Positions 9,106-18,220 are shown, numbered from the stretch's first letter. The stretch: 64,000 bases of DNA from Eubacterium sp. OM08-24 (GCF_003438075.1 NZ_QSTA01000002.1:279714-343713), one strand, 5' to 3'. Notes: generated by a model not told the origin, from the sequence alone. Numbers and translations are program-made.

Positions 9106-11517
9106 ATGTTAGGTCTGGCAACCCCATTTAAAACTCAAAATTACGGTACAAAATTGCAGGCATATGCTATGCAGTCCATATTTACCGAAATGGGATATGA
9201 TACCGAAATTATCAATTTTACATATACATCGAGCAAAAAAGACAAGCTCGCCACACTGCTCTCGCCCAAAAAACTTGCGGCAAAAATCAAATATAAAAAG
9301 TCGCAAAAGGGTATGGCAGGCAATGTGGAATACTCAAAGTACGGATTTGGTGACATTGCTATAAATCTATCCATACGTATGGCAGGCAATGTGGAATACT
9401 CAAAGTGTATGGCTCAGAGGAACGCAGGCTTTGACAATTTTGTAAATCAAAATCTGCGCATAACCCGTAATTTTCTCAGCCTTGCAGCTCTAAAAGAATA
9501 CAGCAAAAGATACGATGCCGTAATTTGCGGAAGTGACCAAATTTGGCTGCCTGTTCATATTCAACAGCAGTATTACACGCTTTCTTTCGTTCCAAAGGGA
9601 ACTCGCAGAATTGCGTATGCGCCGAGTTTTGGCATAAGCTCGGTTGAGGAAGCCGATGAAAGCCTTTATAAATCAGCTATCAACGGCTTTGACAGCCTTT
9701 CCTGCCGAGAGATGAGCGGCTGCGACATAATAAAAAACCTCACAAACAAAGAGGCTCAGCTTGTTCTTGACCCAACCCTTATGGTTGACAAGAAAATATG
9801 GGACAAAATGAGCGGAAGTACACCGAAGGTTGACGGCGAGTACATATTCTGCTACTTCCTCGGCAAAAATCCTGAGCATAGAAAAAAGGTTAGAAAGCTC
9901 GCCGAAAAAACAGGCTTAAGGGTTGTGTGCCTGCCGTATATTGACGGCTATACGGAGTCGGACAACGGATATGCTGACCTTGCGCTTTATGATATTGCGC
10001 CCGACGGCTTTGTAAACCTTATTAAAAACGCAAAGTATGTTTGCACCGATTCTTTCCATGGCAGTGTGTTCTCTACCATTTTTGAAAGGCAATACTTTGT
10101 ATTCGAGCGCTTTGCTCAGGGCACTAAGGGTTCAACCAACACAAGGCTTGAGTCACTTTTAAAAAGCCTTGGTCTTGAATACAGACAGATAAAAGACAGC
10201 GAGCTTGCCGACGAATGGGACGGCAAACTAAACAAAACTATTGATTATACACAGGTGCAGGCAAGGCTTGAAAAATTAAAGGCTCATTCTGCCGAATACA
10301 TTACCGCTGCGCTTGACGGAATTTTGCCTGCCCATGAAAAACATATAAAGCTGTATGACAAGCACGATTGCTGCGGCTGTTCGGCGTGTGCCGACAAATG
10401 TCCTGTCAAAGCTATAAGTATGAAACCCGACAGCGAGGGATTTGTGTATGCAAATGTTGACGAATCGGCGTGCATAGGCTGCGGTGCGTGCATTAAAGCC
10501 TGCCCGATAAAGCAGTTTAAAAAGGGCACAGCTGAATTTTCGGCTGTTGCGGCATACAGCAAAGATGAGAATATTCGCCACGAGAGCACTTCGGGCGGAA
10601 TTTTTACCCACCTTGCAAAAGCGATAATAAGCAACGGCGGCGTTGTTATAGGCGCTGCGTTTGATGAAAACTTCGGTGTAAGACACATTGCCGTTGATAA
10701 TATAGATGACCTTAAAAAATTCAGAAGTTCAAAATATGTTCAGAGTAACACTCAGGGCATTTATAAGGAAACCAAAGCCTTGCTCGATAATAAGAAAACG
10801 GTTCTTTTCTCAGGCACTCCCTGTCAGATAAGGGCGCTAAAGAGCTTTTTGGGCAAGGATTACGAAAATCTTATAACGGTTGATTTGTTTTGCCATGGTG
10901 CTCCGTCACCTAAAATTTGGAATAAGTACCTTGAATTTGCAAATGCGAATAACGAACATATCGACTCGGTTTCTTTCCGTGACAAAAGGATAAGCTGGGA
11001 AAATTATTCCCTCACCATTAAGTATAAAGACCACGAAAAATCGGCTTTTTGGAAAGACGATGCCTTCGCAAGAGGATTTGGTTTTTCACTTTTCAACCGT
11101 CCTGCTTGCAGCACCTGCCGACTAAAGTCTTTCCCACGAATCAGCGATATTACACTCGGAGATTTGTGGCTTATTCAGCAGATTTTTCCCGACCTTGACG
11201 ACCACAAGGGAATTTCTTTTGTACTGCTAAACAACGAAAAAGGTAAAAAGCTCTTTGACAATATTAAAAGCGAAATCTTTTTCAGAGATATTCCAAAAGA
11301 AAAGCTCAGGCTCACCTATCCTGTTATGGGCACACCGACAAAGGCGCACCCAAACAGAGAGGCTTTCTTTAATCGGCTTGACACCGTTCCTTTTGACGAA
11401 CTTGTGTTTAAATATGCAACGGTTGACAAAAAGAGGGAATTTAAAATTAAACGCAACAAAGTTTTAAGCAAACTCGGTATTTTACCCGTCCTTAAAAGGC
11501 TTAAAAAGATGCTGTAA
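9106..11517 (+). CDS. fused polysaccharide pyruvyl transferase / FrhB-like iron-sulfur protein
   Basis: One 803-residue protein joins both activities that the operon also encodes separately at 5641-7925. Residues 1-400 are a pyruvyl transferase domain (QNYGTKLQAYAMQ, CGSDQIWLP, DSFHGSVFSTIF). Residues from about 420 hold two [4Fe-4S] motifs (CCGCSACADKCP, CIGCGACIKACP) and the FrhB core (STSGGIF, LFSGTPCQIRAL, LFCHGAPSP, then CSTCRLKSFPRISDITLGD). The frame is continuous with no break at the junction. Inside the first domain MAGNVEYSK occurs twice, at residues 70-78 and 92-100, from a 30-base direct repeat, giving an apparent in-frame insertion of about 32 residues. A GGAGG lies 11 bases before the ATG. 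Confidence 0.9.
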   Translation: MLGLATPFKTQNYGTKLQAYAMQSIFTEMGYDTEIINFTYTSSKKDKLATLLSPKKLAAKIKYKKSQKGMAGNVEYSKYGFGDIAINLSIRMAGNVEYSKCMAQRNAGFDNFVNQNLRITRNFLSLAALKEYSKRYDAVICGSDQIWLPVHIQQQYYTLSFVPKGTRRIAYAPSFGISSVEEADESLYKSAINGFDSLSCREMSGCDIIKNLTNKEAQLVLDPTLMVDKKIWDKMSGSTPKVDGEYIFCYFLGKNPEHRKKVRKLAEKTGLRVVCLPYIDGYTESDNGYADLALYDIAPDGFVNLIKNAKYVCTDSFHGSVFSTIFERQYFVFERFAQGTKGSTNTRLESLLKSLGLEYRQIKDSELADEWDGKLNKTIDYTQVQARLEKLKAHSAEYITAALDGILPAHEKHIKLYDKHDCCGCSACADKCPVKAISMKPDSEGFVYANVDESACIGCGACIKACPIKQFKKGTAEFSAVAAYSKDENIRHESTSGGIFTHLAKAIISNGGVVIGAAFDENFGVRHIAVDNIDDLKKFRSSKYVQSNTQGIYKETKALLDNKKTVLFSGTPCQIRALKSFLGKDYENLITVDLFCHGAPSPKIWNKYLEFANANNEHIDSVSFRDKRISWENYSLTIKYKDHEKSAFWKDDAFARGFGFSLFNRPACSTCRLKSFPRISDITLGDLWLIQQIFPDLDDHKGISFVLLNNEKGKKLFDNIKSEIFFRDIPKEKLRLTYPVMGTPTKAHPNREAFFNRLDTVPFDELVFKYATVDKKREFKIKRNKVLSKLGILPVLKRLKKML
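9311..9406 (+). repeat. 30-base direct repeat making an in-frame 96-base insertion
   Basis: The sequence GTATGGCAGGCAATGTGGAA and its next ten bases occur identically at 9311-9340 and 9377-9406, a period of 66 bases (22 codons). GTATGGC appears a third time at 9407, so bases 9311-9406 look like an in-frame insertion of 96 bases between two GTATGGC sites. The junction before the second copy is the 12-base palindrome CCATACGTATGG (9371-9382). Confidence 0.8.
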
Positions 11518-11532
11518 TATAAGGAGGTTATA

Positions 11533-12771
11533 ATGAAAAAGTTAATGAATCAACGCTGGTTTATCGCCCTTGTATTTATGGTGCTTTATAAGCCTGCAAT
11601 GTTTTCTCAAATGCCTGCGCTGCACACATTCGATACCATATCAAATGTGTTTAAGGTTATGGTAATAGCCGTTCTCGGCGTATGGTTCTTTTACTTTTAC
11701 CAAAAAGTGTCGCTGTTCTTTGTAGGAATAGTTTTCTTTGAGGTGTGGCGTGTACTTGCAACAATTTATTGCGGAGGTAATTACACCTCGCTGTTTCTCG
11801 CCATATTCAATGCGCTTGCAATCTGCCTTGTTGTGGAAATGGGACTGAAAACAGACCCCGACGCACTGCTTGACGGCGCATCGTTTACGCTCGGACTGTT
11901 TGTGCTTATAAATTTTGCAACTATAATTCTGTTTCCGCAAGGTATGTACGAATTTAATAACTATACGCAAAACTACTTTCTCGGATACAGAAACAACTCA
12001 ATTATGCTGTTTTTCCCTGCGATTATCTTCTCAATAGTTCGCTCACTGAGAAAATACAACAAGCTGACGCTTTCGTCATTTGTAATTACTGCGGTATCGT
12101 TTGCCACTGTAATACTTGCGTTCTCGGCAACAAGTGTAATCGGTATGACTGTATTTACACTCTTCCTCTTGCTTGCACTCATAAACAAAATGCCGAATTT
12201 TCTCAATATCATTACCTATCTCGCAATAAATATTGCGTATTTCTTCGGTGTAATCATCCTCAGATTACAGGAGGCATTTGCGTTTATTATTGTAGATATG
12301 CTCGGCAGGGACCTTACCTTTACGGGAAGAACTAAGATTTGGGACAGTGCGCTTGCCGCCTTTGCAAAATCGCCTGTATTTGGTGTTGGTGAAATTGAAA
12401 ATCAGGCATCACGAGATCTTATCGGCGCTACCCATGCCCACAACTATTATCTTGACCTTTTATACAAAAGCGGCCTGCCGGGATTTTTAATCTTCTTTGC
12501 AATTCTTATCATCTGCGGTGTGGCGCTGTATAGAAACAGAAAAAACGGCAAAATTCCTTTTGTTGTATCGGGTGCAATTTGTGCCTTTATGATTATGCTG
12601 CAAAGCGAGGCATACTACAACATTTACTACTTCTTCTCAATCCTTACTTTGGCCGCCTTTATTCCTTATGCTCTGCCAAAAAAGGACGAGGACGGAAACT
12701 TTATTTTTGAAGAAAAAGAAAAGCATTCGCTGAAGAAAAAACACAGCTATCATTATTATTTAAGGAAGTGA
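11533..12771 (+). CDS. O-antigen polymerase/ligase-like membrane protein (Wzy type)
   Basis: A 412-residue polytopic membrane protein with about ten hydrophobic segments and a large extracytoplasmic loop late in the sequence (about residues 255-310, containing FTGRTKIWDSALAAFAKSP and HAHNYYLDLLYKSGLPGF). This loop with its GR...W and HxHN signature is typical of the O-antigen ligase/polymerase superfamily, which polymerises repeat units on the outer face of the membrane. AAGGAGG sits correctly before the ATG. Its place just before the flippase gene supports the Wzy role; a ligase role cannot be excluded. Confidence 0.87.
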   Translation: MKKLMNQRWFIALVFMVLYKPAMFSQMPALHTFDTISNVFKVMVIAVLGVWFFYFYQKVSLFFVGIVFFEVWRVLATIYCGGNYTSLFLAIFNALAICLVVEMGLKTDPDALLDGASFTLGLFVLINFATIILFPQGMYEFNNYTQNYFLGYRNNSIMLFFPAIIFSIVRSLRKYNKLTLSSFVITAVSFATVILAFSATSVIGMTVFTLFLLLALINKMPNFLNIITYLAINIAYFFGVIILRLQEAFAFIIVDMLGRDLTFTGRTKIWDSALAAFAKSPVFGVGEIENQASRDLIGATHAHNYYLDLLYKSGLPGFLIFFAILIICGVALYRNRKNGKIPFVVSGAICAFMIMLQSEAYYNIYYFFSILTLAAFIPYALPKKDEDGNFIFEEKEKHSLKKKHSYHYYLRK

Positions 12772-12778
12772 CTTTCAC

Positions 12779-14179
12779 TTGGCAAGTAAAGCGGGAAAGG
12801 GCAACAAAAGCCTTAAAGCGAGCGCATTTTACCTTGTAGGAAATCTTTTTAACAAAGCGCTTGCTTTCTTTACAATCCCTATATTCACACGACTTCTCAC
12901 AACCTCTGAGTACGGTATATCGCAAACCTACCTTTCGTGGGTAAGCATACTTACACTCATAGTGGGTATGTCGCTCGGCAACTCAATAAGAACGGCTTAC
13001 ATTGACTTTGGTGACGATATCGAGGGATATATGTCCTCAATCTACGGACTGTCACTTCTCAGCTTTTTGGGTTCTTCGGCGCTCATAATTACAGGAATGC
13101 TCATATGGAGCGACATTGACATTGTGCTTGTAATCTGCTGTCTTATGCAGTCGTATTTTCAGTTTGTATCAACCGCAATGACCACCAAATATATGATGAA
13201 GGTTGACTACATAAAAAAGACCCTTTTGCTGGCACTGCCGAACCTGACGATACAGGTTGCCGCAATTATAACAATTCTAAATATGCATGGCGACAATAAG
13301 TATATGGGTTACATTATCCCATATGCCGCTGTTTACACCATAGTGGGCATATACTTTGTGATTGCGTCATTTATAAGGGGCAAAAAGGTATTTAACAAGT
13401 TGTATTGGAAATATGCCCTCACCTACTCATTGCCGCTTATTTTCCACGGACTTTCGCTTGTACTGCTGTCAAGCTCAGACCGAATTATGATTACCAACCT
13501 GTATAATTCTTCCGAAACAGGTGTTTACAGCCTGATTTATAATCTAAGTATGGTTGCTATGGCTGTTACCGCATCTCTTGAGGCGGTGTGGGTGCCTTGG
13601 TTTACACGAAAGCTGATGACCAATGAAAAGAATATCATCAACAAAAATATTACAAAGTACCTTGAAATCGCCCTTGTTGTAATGCTTTGCCTGATGTTTG
13701 TTGCGCCTGAAATTGTAAAAATTATGGCTACAAAGGAGTATTACAGCGGTATATATATGATTCCGCCGCTTGTATTTGCATCTTTTGAAATGTATATGTA
13801 TACGGTTTATGTAAATGTAGAATATTACTACAAGTCCACAAAATACATAGCATTCAACACCATTGTGGCGGCAGTTACAAACATTGTGCTCAACTTTATT
13901 TTTGTGCCGATGTTCGGCGGTATGGCAGCCTGCTTTACAACGGTAGCGTCTTATATGGTTTCTTTTATAATGCACTCCCGTCACTCAAGAAAGCTCGACA
14001 AAGACCTCTTCCCTATCAGACAGTTTGCATTGCCGACAATAATATTTATAGTTGCCATCGTGCTTGCGTATCTGCTTATGGATTTGTGGCTTGTCCGCTG
14101 GATTATTGTAGTTGCAGGCTTTGGCTGTTATGCTGTATTTGCACTGGTAACAAAGAGATTTGCAACATTCTTAAAATAA
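12779..14179 (+). CDS. lipid-linked oligosaccharide flippase (Wzx/MOP superfamily)
   Basis: A 466-residue integral membrane protein with about 12-14 predicted helices. The amphipathic start KASAFYLVGNLFNKALAFFT and TIPIFTRLLTTSEYGISQTY are hallmarks of polysaccharide-export flippases in the MOP superfamily. It should move undecaprenyl-linked repeat units across the membrane for the Wzy-type protein encoded just upstream. I take the TTG at 12779 as start because GGAAG lies about ten bases before it, inside the end of the previous gene; no nearby ATG is better placed. It is the last gene of the operon and is followed by a strong terminator. Confidence 0.88.
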   Translation: MASKAGKGNKSLKASAFYLVGNLFNKALAFFTIPIFTRLLTTSEYGISQTYLSWVSILTLIVGMSLGNSIRTAYIDFGDDIEGYMSSIYGLSLLSFLGSSALIITGMLIWSDIDIVLVICCLMQSYFQFVSTAMTTKYMMKVDYIKKTLLLALPNLTIQVAAIITILNMHGDNKYMGYIIPYAAVYTIVGIYFVIASFIRGKKVFNKLYWKYALTYSLPLIFHGLSLVLLSSSDRIMITNLYNSSETGVYSLIYNLSMVAMAVTASLEAVWVPWFTRKLMTNEKNIINKNITKYLEIALVVMLCLMFVAPEIVKIMATKEYYSGIYMIPPLVFASFEMYMYTVYVNVEYYYKSTKYIAFNTIVAAVTNIVLNFIFVPMFGGMAACFTTVASYMVSFIMHSRHSRKLDKDLFPIRQFALPTIIFIVAIVLAYLLMDLWLVRWIIVVAGFGCYAVFALVTKRFATFLK

Positions 14180-14191
14180 AATTAAATGATT

Positions 14192-14226
14192 AACTCCCCT
14201 TGGCTAATGCTCAAGGGGAGTTTTTG
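14192..14226 (+). terminator. terminator of the polysaccharide operon
   Basis: AACTCCCCTTG pairs with CAAGGGGAGTT around a short loop and is followed directly by a T run, 12 bases after the flippase stop. Confidence 0.9.
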
Positions 14227-14261
14227 TGTGAAATATTCTAAGTTCATTTTGCTTAGCTTAA

Positions 14262-14713
14262 GTCGGGCAACAAAGTAAAGCAACAGCCAAACTTTCCGTC
14301 CCAAAGTTAAAAGTTTGGTCAACCTTTTCAAAGGTTGTGGGTGTGGGCAATGCCCACAAATATTTTCGGTTATCTCAAATTTTTGACAGCCAAACGGCTG
14401 CCGTTTGGCAACTTGAACACAATGGCGAAAGCCAATGCGACAGCAACAGAGAAAAGATACTCCCTATAATTTGTGCCGTCATTGCTACGCAATGACGGCA
14501 CATTATTTTATCTATTCCCCTTTTTAAGGCTATCGCCTGTTTTCAAAACATTGTCTTAGCACGCAAACAGCTTTGCTGTTTGCGCCCGATAATTTGATGT
14601 AAGGAAAACTTTTTATGGGCTCTGCCCAAACCCGCAAGCCTTTAAAAAGGCTTGACTTAAATTTTTTAATTATTTTACCAAACCATAATTACACCAACTT
14701 TTGATAAAGAGCC
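14262..14713 (+). repeat. dispersed structured repeat, copy A (near full length)
   Basis: Most of the 620-base gene-free stretch after the flippase gene is one copy of the repeat family. In order it holds GTCGGGCAACAAAGTAA, an AAACTTT/AAAGTTT pair, the arm GGTCAACCTTTTCAAAGGTT with GTGGGCAATGCCCAC, the hairpin GCCAAACGGCTGCCGTTTGGC, a perfect 13-bp central hairpin (14473-14501), GCAAACAGCTTTGCTGTTTGC, and the inverted second arm GGGCTCTGCCC plus AGCCTTTAAAAAGGCTTGAC. It ends in the outer sequence ACCAACTTTTGATAAAGAGCC, which appears inverted at the left end of other copies. No ORF here is credible. Confidence 0.88.
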
Positions 14714-14750
14714 TTAATTATTAATCTTAGCGATGAAACACACAAAAAAT

Positions 14751-14787
14751 ACCCGACTATAGCTTTTGCTATAATCGGGTAAATTTT
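14751..14787. terminator. bidirectional terminator after nfnB
   Basis: ACCCGACTATAGC and GCTATAATCGGGT form a long stem with a TTTT loop. T runs follow on both strands, so it terminates the leftward nfn operon and can also stop read-through from the left. Confidence 0.88.
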
Positions 14788-14799
14788 TTTATATAAGAA

Positions 14800-16191
14800 T
14801 TACTCTTTGCTCTTAATGTACTCGTCAATAGCTGCTGCGGCTGTTTTGCCTGCACCCATTGCAAGAATTACTGTAGCAGCACCTGTTACAGCGTCACCGC
14901 CTGCATATACGCCCTCACGAGATGTAAGACCGTGCTCATCAGTGATAATGCCGCCCCACTTCTGTGTTTCAAGTCCCTTTGTTGTAGCCTTAATAAGTGG
15001 GTTTGGTGATGTGCCAATAGAAATTACAACTGCGTCAACATCAAGTACAAACTCGCTGTCAGGCTTAACAACAGGTCTTCTTCTTCCGCTTTCGTCAGGC
15101 TCGCCGAGTTCCATCTCAACGCACTTCATACCTGTAACAAACTCGTTTTCATCGCCGAGAATTTCAACAGGGTTGTTGAGGAGCTTAAAGATAATGCCCT
15201 CTTCCTTAGCGTGTTCAACTTCTTCTCTTCTTGCAGGAAGTTCCTCTTCACTTCTTCTGTAAACAATGTAAACTTCATCTGCACCAAGACGCTTAGCACA
15301 ACGGGCTGCGTCCATAGCAACATTACCGCCGCCTACGATAGCAACCTTTTTAGCGTGCATAATAGGTGTAGCTGAGTCCTCTTTGTAGGACTTCATAAGG
15401 TTTGTTCTTGTGAGGAACTCGTTTGCTGAGTAAACACCGCAAAGGTTCTCACCGGGAATCTTCATAAATCTTGGAAGACCTGCGCCCGAACCGATAAATA
15501 CGGCCTCAAAGCCCATATCGTCCATAAGCTCATCAATAGAGATAACTCTGCCGATAACCATATTTGTTTCAACCTTAACGCCGAGAGCCTTGAGTGTGTC
15601 TACCTCTTTCTGAACGATTGACTTCGGAAGTCTGAACTCAGGAATACCGTAAACAAGTACGCCGCCTGCAAGGTGGAGTGCCTCAAATACTGTTACATCG
15701 TAACCCATTTTTGCAAGGTCGCCTGCGCAGGTAAGACCAGAAGGGCCTGAACCTACCACTGCTACCTTATGACCGTTTGGCTCAGGCTTGTTTACAACAA
15801 CATCTGTCTGAGCGTTGTGCCAGTCGGCAACAAATCTCTCAAGTCTGCCAATGCCGACAGGCTCTGTCTTAATACCTCTTACGCACTTAGACTCGCACTG
15901 AGTTTCCTGTGGACAAACACGACCGCATACAGCAGGAAGTGAGCTTGACTTTGAAATTACATCATAAGCACCTGCAAAGTTGCCCTGTGCAACTTCCTTG
16001 ATAAAATCAGGAATTGAAATATGTACCGGACAGCCCGATACGCATGGCTTGTGCTTACAATTAAGGCAACGCTGTGCCTCTTCGATTGCAACTTCTTCTG
16101 TGTAACCTGTTGCTACCTCAAGGAAGTTTTTATTTCTTACATTAGGCTCCTGTGTAGGCATAGGAGCTTTTTTAGGTGACATATTAGGCAT
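14800..16191 (-). CDS. nfnB: NADPH-binding subunit NfnB / glutamate synthase small subunit-like protein
   Basis: A 463-residue flavoprotein of the GltA/glutamate synthase small-subunit family. The N-terminal cysteines (CLNCKHKPCVSGCP and CGRVCPQETQCESKC) bind [4Fe-4S] clusters. VVGSGPSGLTCAGDLA and VAIVGGGNVAMDAARCAKRLG are the FAD and NADPH Rossmann motifs. Paired with an NfnA-type gene two bases upstream, it is best read as the large subunit of NADH-dependent reduced ferredoxin:NADP oxidoreductase, which bifurcates electrons from NADPH to NAD and ferredoxin. A GGAGG inside the end of nfnA drives its ATG. Annotation as gltD alone would miss this pairing; no large glutamate synthase gene is adjacent. 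Confidence 0.88.
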   Translation of the reverse strand: MPNMSPKKAPMPTQEPNVRNKNFLEVATGYTEEVAIEEAQRCLNCKHKPCVSGCPVHISIPDFIKEVAQGNFAGAYDVISKSSSLPAVCGRVCPQETQCESKCVRGIKTEPVGIGRLERFVADWHNAQTDVVVNKPEPNGHKVAVVGSGPSGLTCAGDLAKMGYDVTVFEALHLAGGVLVYGIPEFRLPKSIVQKEVDTLKALGVKVETNMVIGRVISIDELMDDMGFEAVFIGSGAGLPRFMKIPGENLCGVYSANEFLTRTNLMKSYKEDSATPIMHAKKVAIVGGGNVAMDAARCAKRLGADEVYIVYRRSEEELPARREEVEHAKEEGIIFKLLNNPVEILGDENEFVTGMKCVEMELGEPDESGRRRPVVKPDSEFVLDVDAVVISIGTSPNPLIKATTKGLETQKWGGIITDEHGLTSREGVYAGGDAVTGAATVILAMGAGKTAAAAIDEYIKSKE

Positions 16192-16193
16192 AA

Positions 16194-17036
16194 TTACTCA
16201 ACCTCCTTCTTAAACAGATTACATGCTTCGCTGTGAGCCTTGCGCTCAAAGTCCTTATACATAGCGCCACGCTTCATAGCCTCATCAAAGTCAACCTGGA
16301 AGCCGTCAAAATCAGGGCCGTCAACGCAAGCAAACTTTGTTTCGCCGCCAACTGTAAGACGACAGCCGCCGCACATACCTGTACCGTCAATCATAATCGG
16401 GTTCATAGAAACTGTGGTAGGAATGTTGTAAGGCTTAGTGGTCTTAACAACGAACTTCATCATAATAAGCGGGCCGATAGTAATTACGAGGTCGTAGTTC
16501 TCGCCTGCCTTGATCATCTCTTCGAGAGGAGCAGTAACAACGCCCTTTCTGCCGTAAGAGCCGTCATCTGTCATCATAACAAACTTATCTGAACAAGCCT
16601 TGAACTCATCTTCAAGAATAACAAGGTCTTTGTTTCTGAAACCTACAATAGAGTGAACCTCTACGCCAAGCTCGTGGAGCTTTTCAGCGATAGGAAGTGC
16701 AATTGCGCAGCCTACGCCGCCGCCTACAACGCAAACCTTTTTGTAGCCATCTGTATGAGTAGGAACACCGAGAGGGCCTACAAAATCGTGGAGGCAATCG
16801 CCCTCATTTAAGTGGTTGAGTTTTTCTGTTGTAGCACCCACAATCTGGAAAATAATGCGGACTGTACCCTTTTCTCTGTCATAACCTGCAACGGTAAGCG
16901 GAATACGCTCACCGTCCTCGTCAACTCTGAGGATAATAAACTGACCCGGCTGCGCTTTTTTAGCGATAAGCGGAGCGTCAATTTCCATAAGAGTTACGGT
17001 AGGGTTGAGTGCTTTCTTTTTAACTATCTTATACAT
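16194..17036 (-). CDS. nfnA: ferredoxin-NADP reductase-like subunit NfnA
   Basis: A 280-residue FAD/NAD-binding protein related to dihydroorotate dehydrogenase electron-transfer subunits. GQFIILRVDEDGERIPLTVAG is the FAD-binding barrel, VVGGGVGCAIALPIAEKL the nucleotide-binding motif, and GMCGGCRLTVGG followed by FACVDGP supplies the [2Fe-2S] cysteines. I place the start at 17036 (MYKIVKKK) because AAGGGA precedes it at a usable distance; an ATG seven codons earlier has no ribosome-binding site. It is first in a two-gene operon with nfnB and is divergent from ldh, linking NAD(P)H/ferredoxin balance to lactate formation. Confidence 0.87.
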   Translation of the reverse strand: MYKIVKKKALNPTVTLMEIDAPLIAKKAQPGQFIILRVDEDGERIPLTVAGYDREKGTVRIIFQIVGATTEKLNHLNEGDCLHDFVGPLGVPTHTDGYKKVCVVGGGVGCAIALPIAEKLHELGVEVHSIVGFRNKDLVILEDEFKACSDKFVMMTDDGSYGRKGVVTAPLEEMIKAGENYDLVITIGPLIMMKFVVKTTKPYNIPTTVSMNPIMIDGTGMCGGCRLTVGGETKFACVDGPDFDGFQVDFDEAMKRGAMYKDFERKAHSEACNLFKKEVE

Positions 17037-17221
17037 CTCAAATCTATCCCTTCGCATAAATTTTTAAAATCAACACATAAAATCGCATCATATGCTTAAG
17101 TATAGTTTATCATAACATTGATAAAGTTTCAATACAAATTCGTCATTTTTCGTTGTGTTTTTTCAGCACTTTTTTCCAAAGTAATGCACATACAGCTGTA
17201 TAAATTCATTTTATTTTGTAA

Positions 17222-17233
17222 TAAATATATTTA
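17222..17233. promoter_or_regulatory. AT-rich palindrome upstream of ldh
   Basis: TAAATATATTTA is a perfect 12-base palindrome 31 bases before the ldh ATG, flanked by TTGTAA and TCAA. It could be an operator for a redox regulator, but it does not fit the Rex consensus well enough to name it. Confidence 0.25.
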
Positions 17234-17263
17234 TCAATATATTTAACAGGAAAGGGAATTTAT

Positions 17264-18220
17264 ATGTTTACAAACAAAAAGAAAATCGCACTCATAGGTA
17301 CGGGTATGGTGGGTATGAGCTTTGCTTATGCGGCACTAAATCAAAATCTTTGCGATGAGCTTGCGCTGATTGACATAAACGAGCAGAGAGCAAGAGGCGA
17401 GGCTATGGACTTAAACCACGGCATTGCCTTTTCGCCTGCAAGCACCAAAATTTACGCAGGCAGTTACAGCGATTGCAAAGACGCCGACATTGTGGTGATA
17501 TGCGCAGGCGCAAACCAGCGACAGCCGTCACAAAGCAGGCTTGACCTTTTAAAAGGGAATTACGAAATATTCCAAAAAATTGTTCCGCAGGTAACCGAAA
17601 GCGGCTTTGACGGCATATTTATTGTCGCTACAAATCCAGTTGACATTATGACAAGAATCACCTGCGAGCTTTCGGGATTTAAAGCCGAAAAAGTAATCGG
17701 CACGGGTACAACCCTTGACACCGCAAGGCTTAGGTATCTTTTGGGCGAATACTTTGAAGTTGACCCACGCAACATACACGCCTATGTTATCGGCGAACAC
17801 GGTGACAGTGAATTTGTACCTTGGTCGCAGGCGCTTATAGCGGTAAAGCCGATATGCGATGTACTCGCCGACAATCCGAAAAGCTATTTTATGGAGGACT
17901 TAGACAAAATCAGCCGAGAGGTGCGCACTGCCGCACATGAAATAATAGTGGCTAAAAAAGCGACCTACTACGGCATAGGAATGGCAATCGTTAGAGTTGC
18001 GAGAGCTGTACTCGAAAACGAAAATTCTGTGCTGACTGTGTCTGTACGATTGCGTGGCGAGTACGGCGGCAAAAAAGATGTATTCCTCGGCAATCCGGCA
18101 ATAATCGGCAGTGAGGGTGCAAAGCGAATACTTGAGCTGAAATTAACCCCCTCGGAACAGAAATATCTTGAAAATTCCTATAACATTCTCAATGACAACT
18201 ATAAAAGCGCTGTGCGTTGA
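17264..18220 (+). CDS. ldh: L-lactate dehydrogenase
   Basis: Reduces pyruvate to L-lactate with NADH, regenerating NAD in fermentation. It has 318 residues, normal for the family. IALIGTGMVGMSFAYAAL is the NAD-binding motif, and QRQPSQSRLDLL contains the mobile-loop arginine preceded by glutamine, which favours lactate over malate dehydrogenase. IGEHGDSEFVPWS carries the catalytic histidine. It stands alone between the divergent nfnAB operon and gltX. The ATG follows AGGAAAGG. Confidence 0.95.
   Translation: MFTNKKKIALIGTGMVGMSFAYAALNQNLCDELALIDINEQRARGEAMDLNHGIAFSPASTKIYAGSYSDCKDADIVVICAGANQRQPSQSRLDLLKGNYEIFQKIVPQVTESGFDGIFIVATNPVDIMTRITCELSGFKAEKVIGTGTTLDTARLRYLLGEYFEVDPRNIHAYVIGEHGDSEFVPWSQALIAVKPICDVLADNPKSYFMEDLDKISREVRTAAHEIIVAKKATYYGIGMAIVRVARAVLENENSVLTVSVRLRGEYGGKKDVFLGNPAIIGSEGAKRILELKLTPSEQKYLENSYNILNDNYKSAVR

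Noticed and set aside
13544-13984. 146-codon minus-strand open frame with many His, Arg and Cys
   Set aside because: It is antisense to the flippase gene and has the shadow composition expected from Tyr- and Met-rich membrane codons.
14262-14713. Repeat as an intact insertion sequence
   Set aside because: No copy contains a transposase frame, and full copies are under 0.6 kb; only a non-autonomous element is supported.
17205-17240. Rex operator upstream of ldh
   Set aside because: The palindrome TAAATATATTTA with TTGTAA/TCAA flanks does not match the TTGTGAA-N4-6-TTCACAA pattern closely enough to name the regulator.
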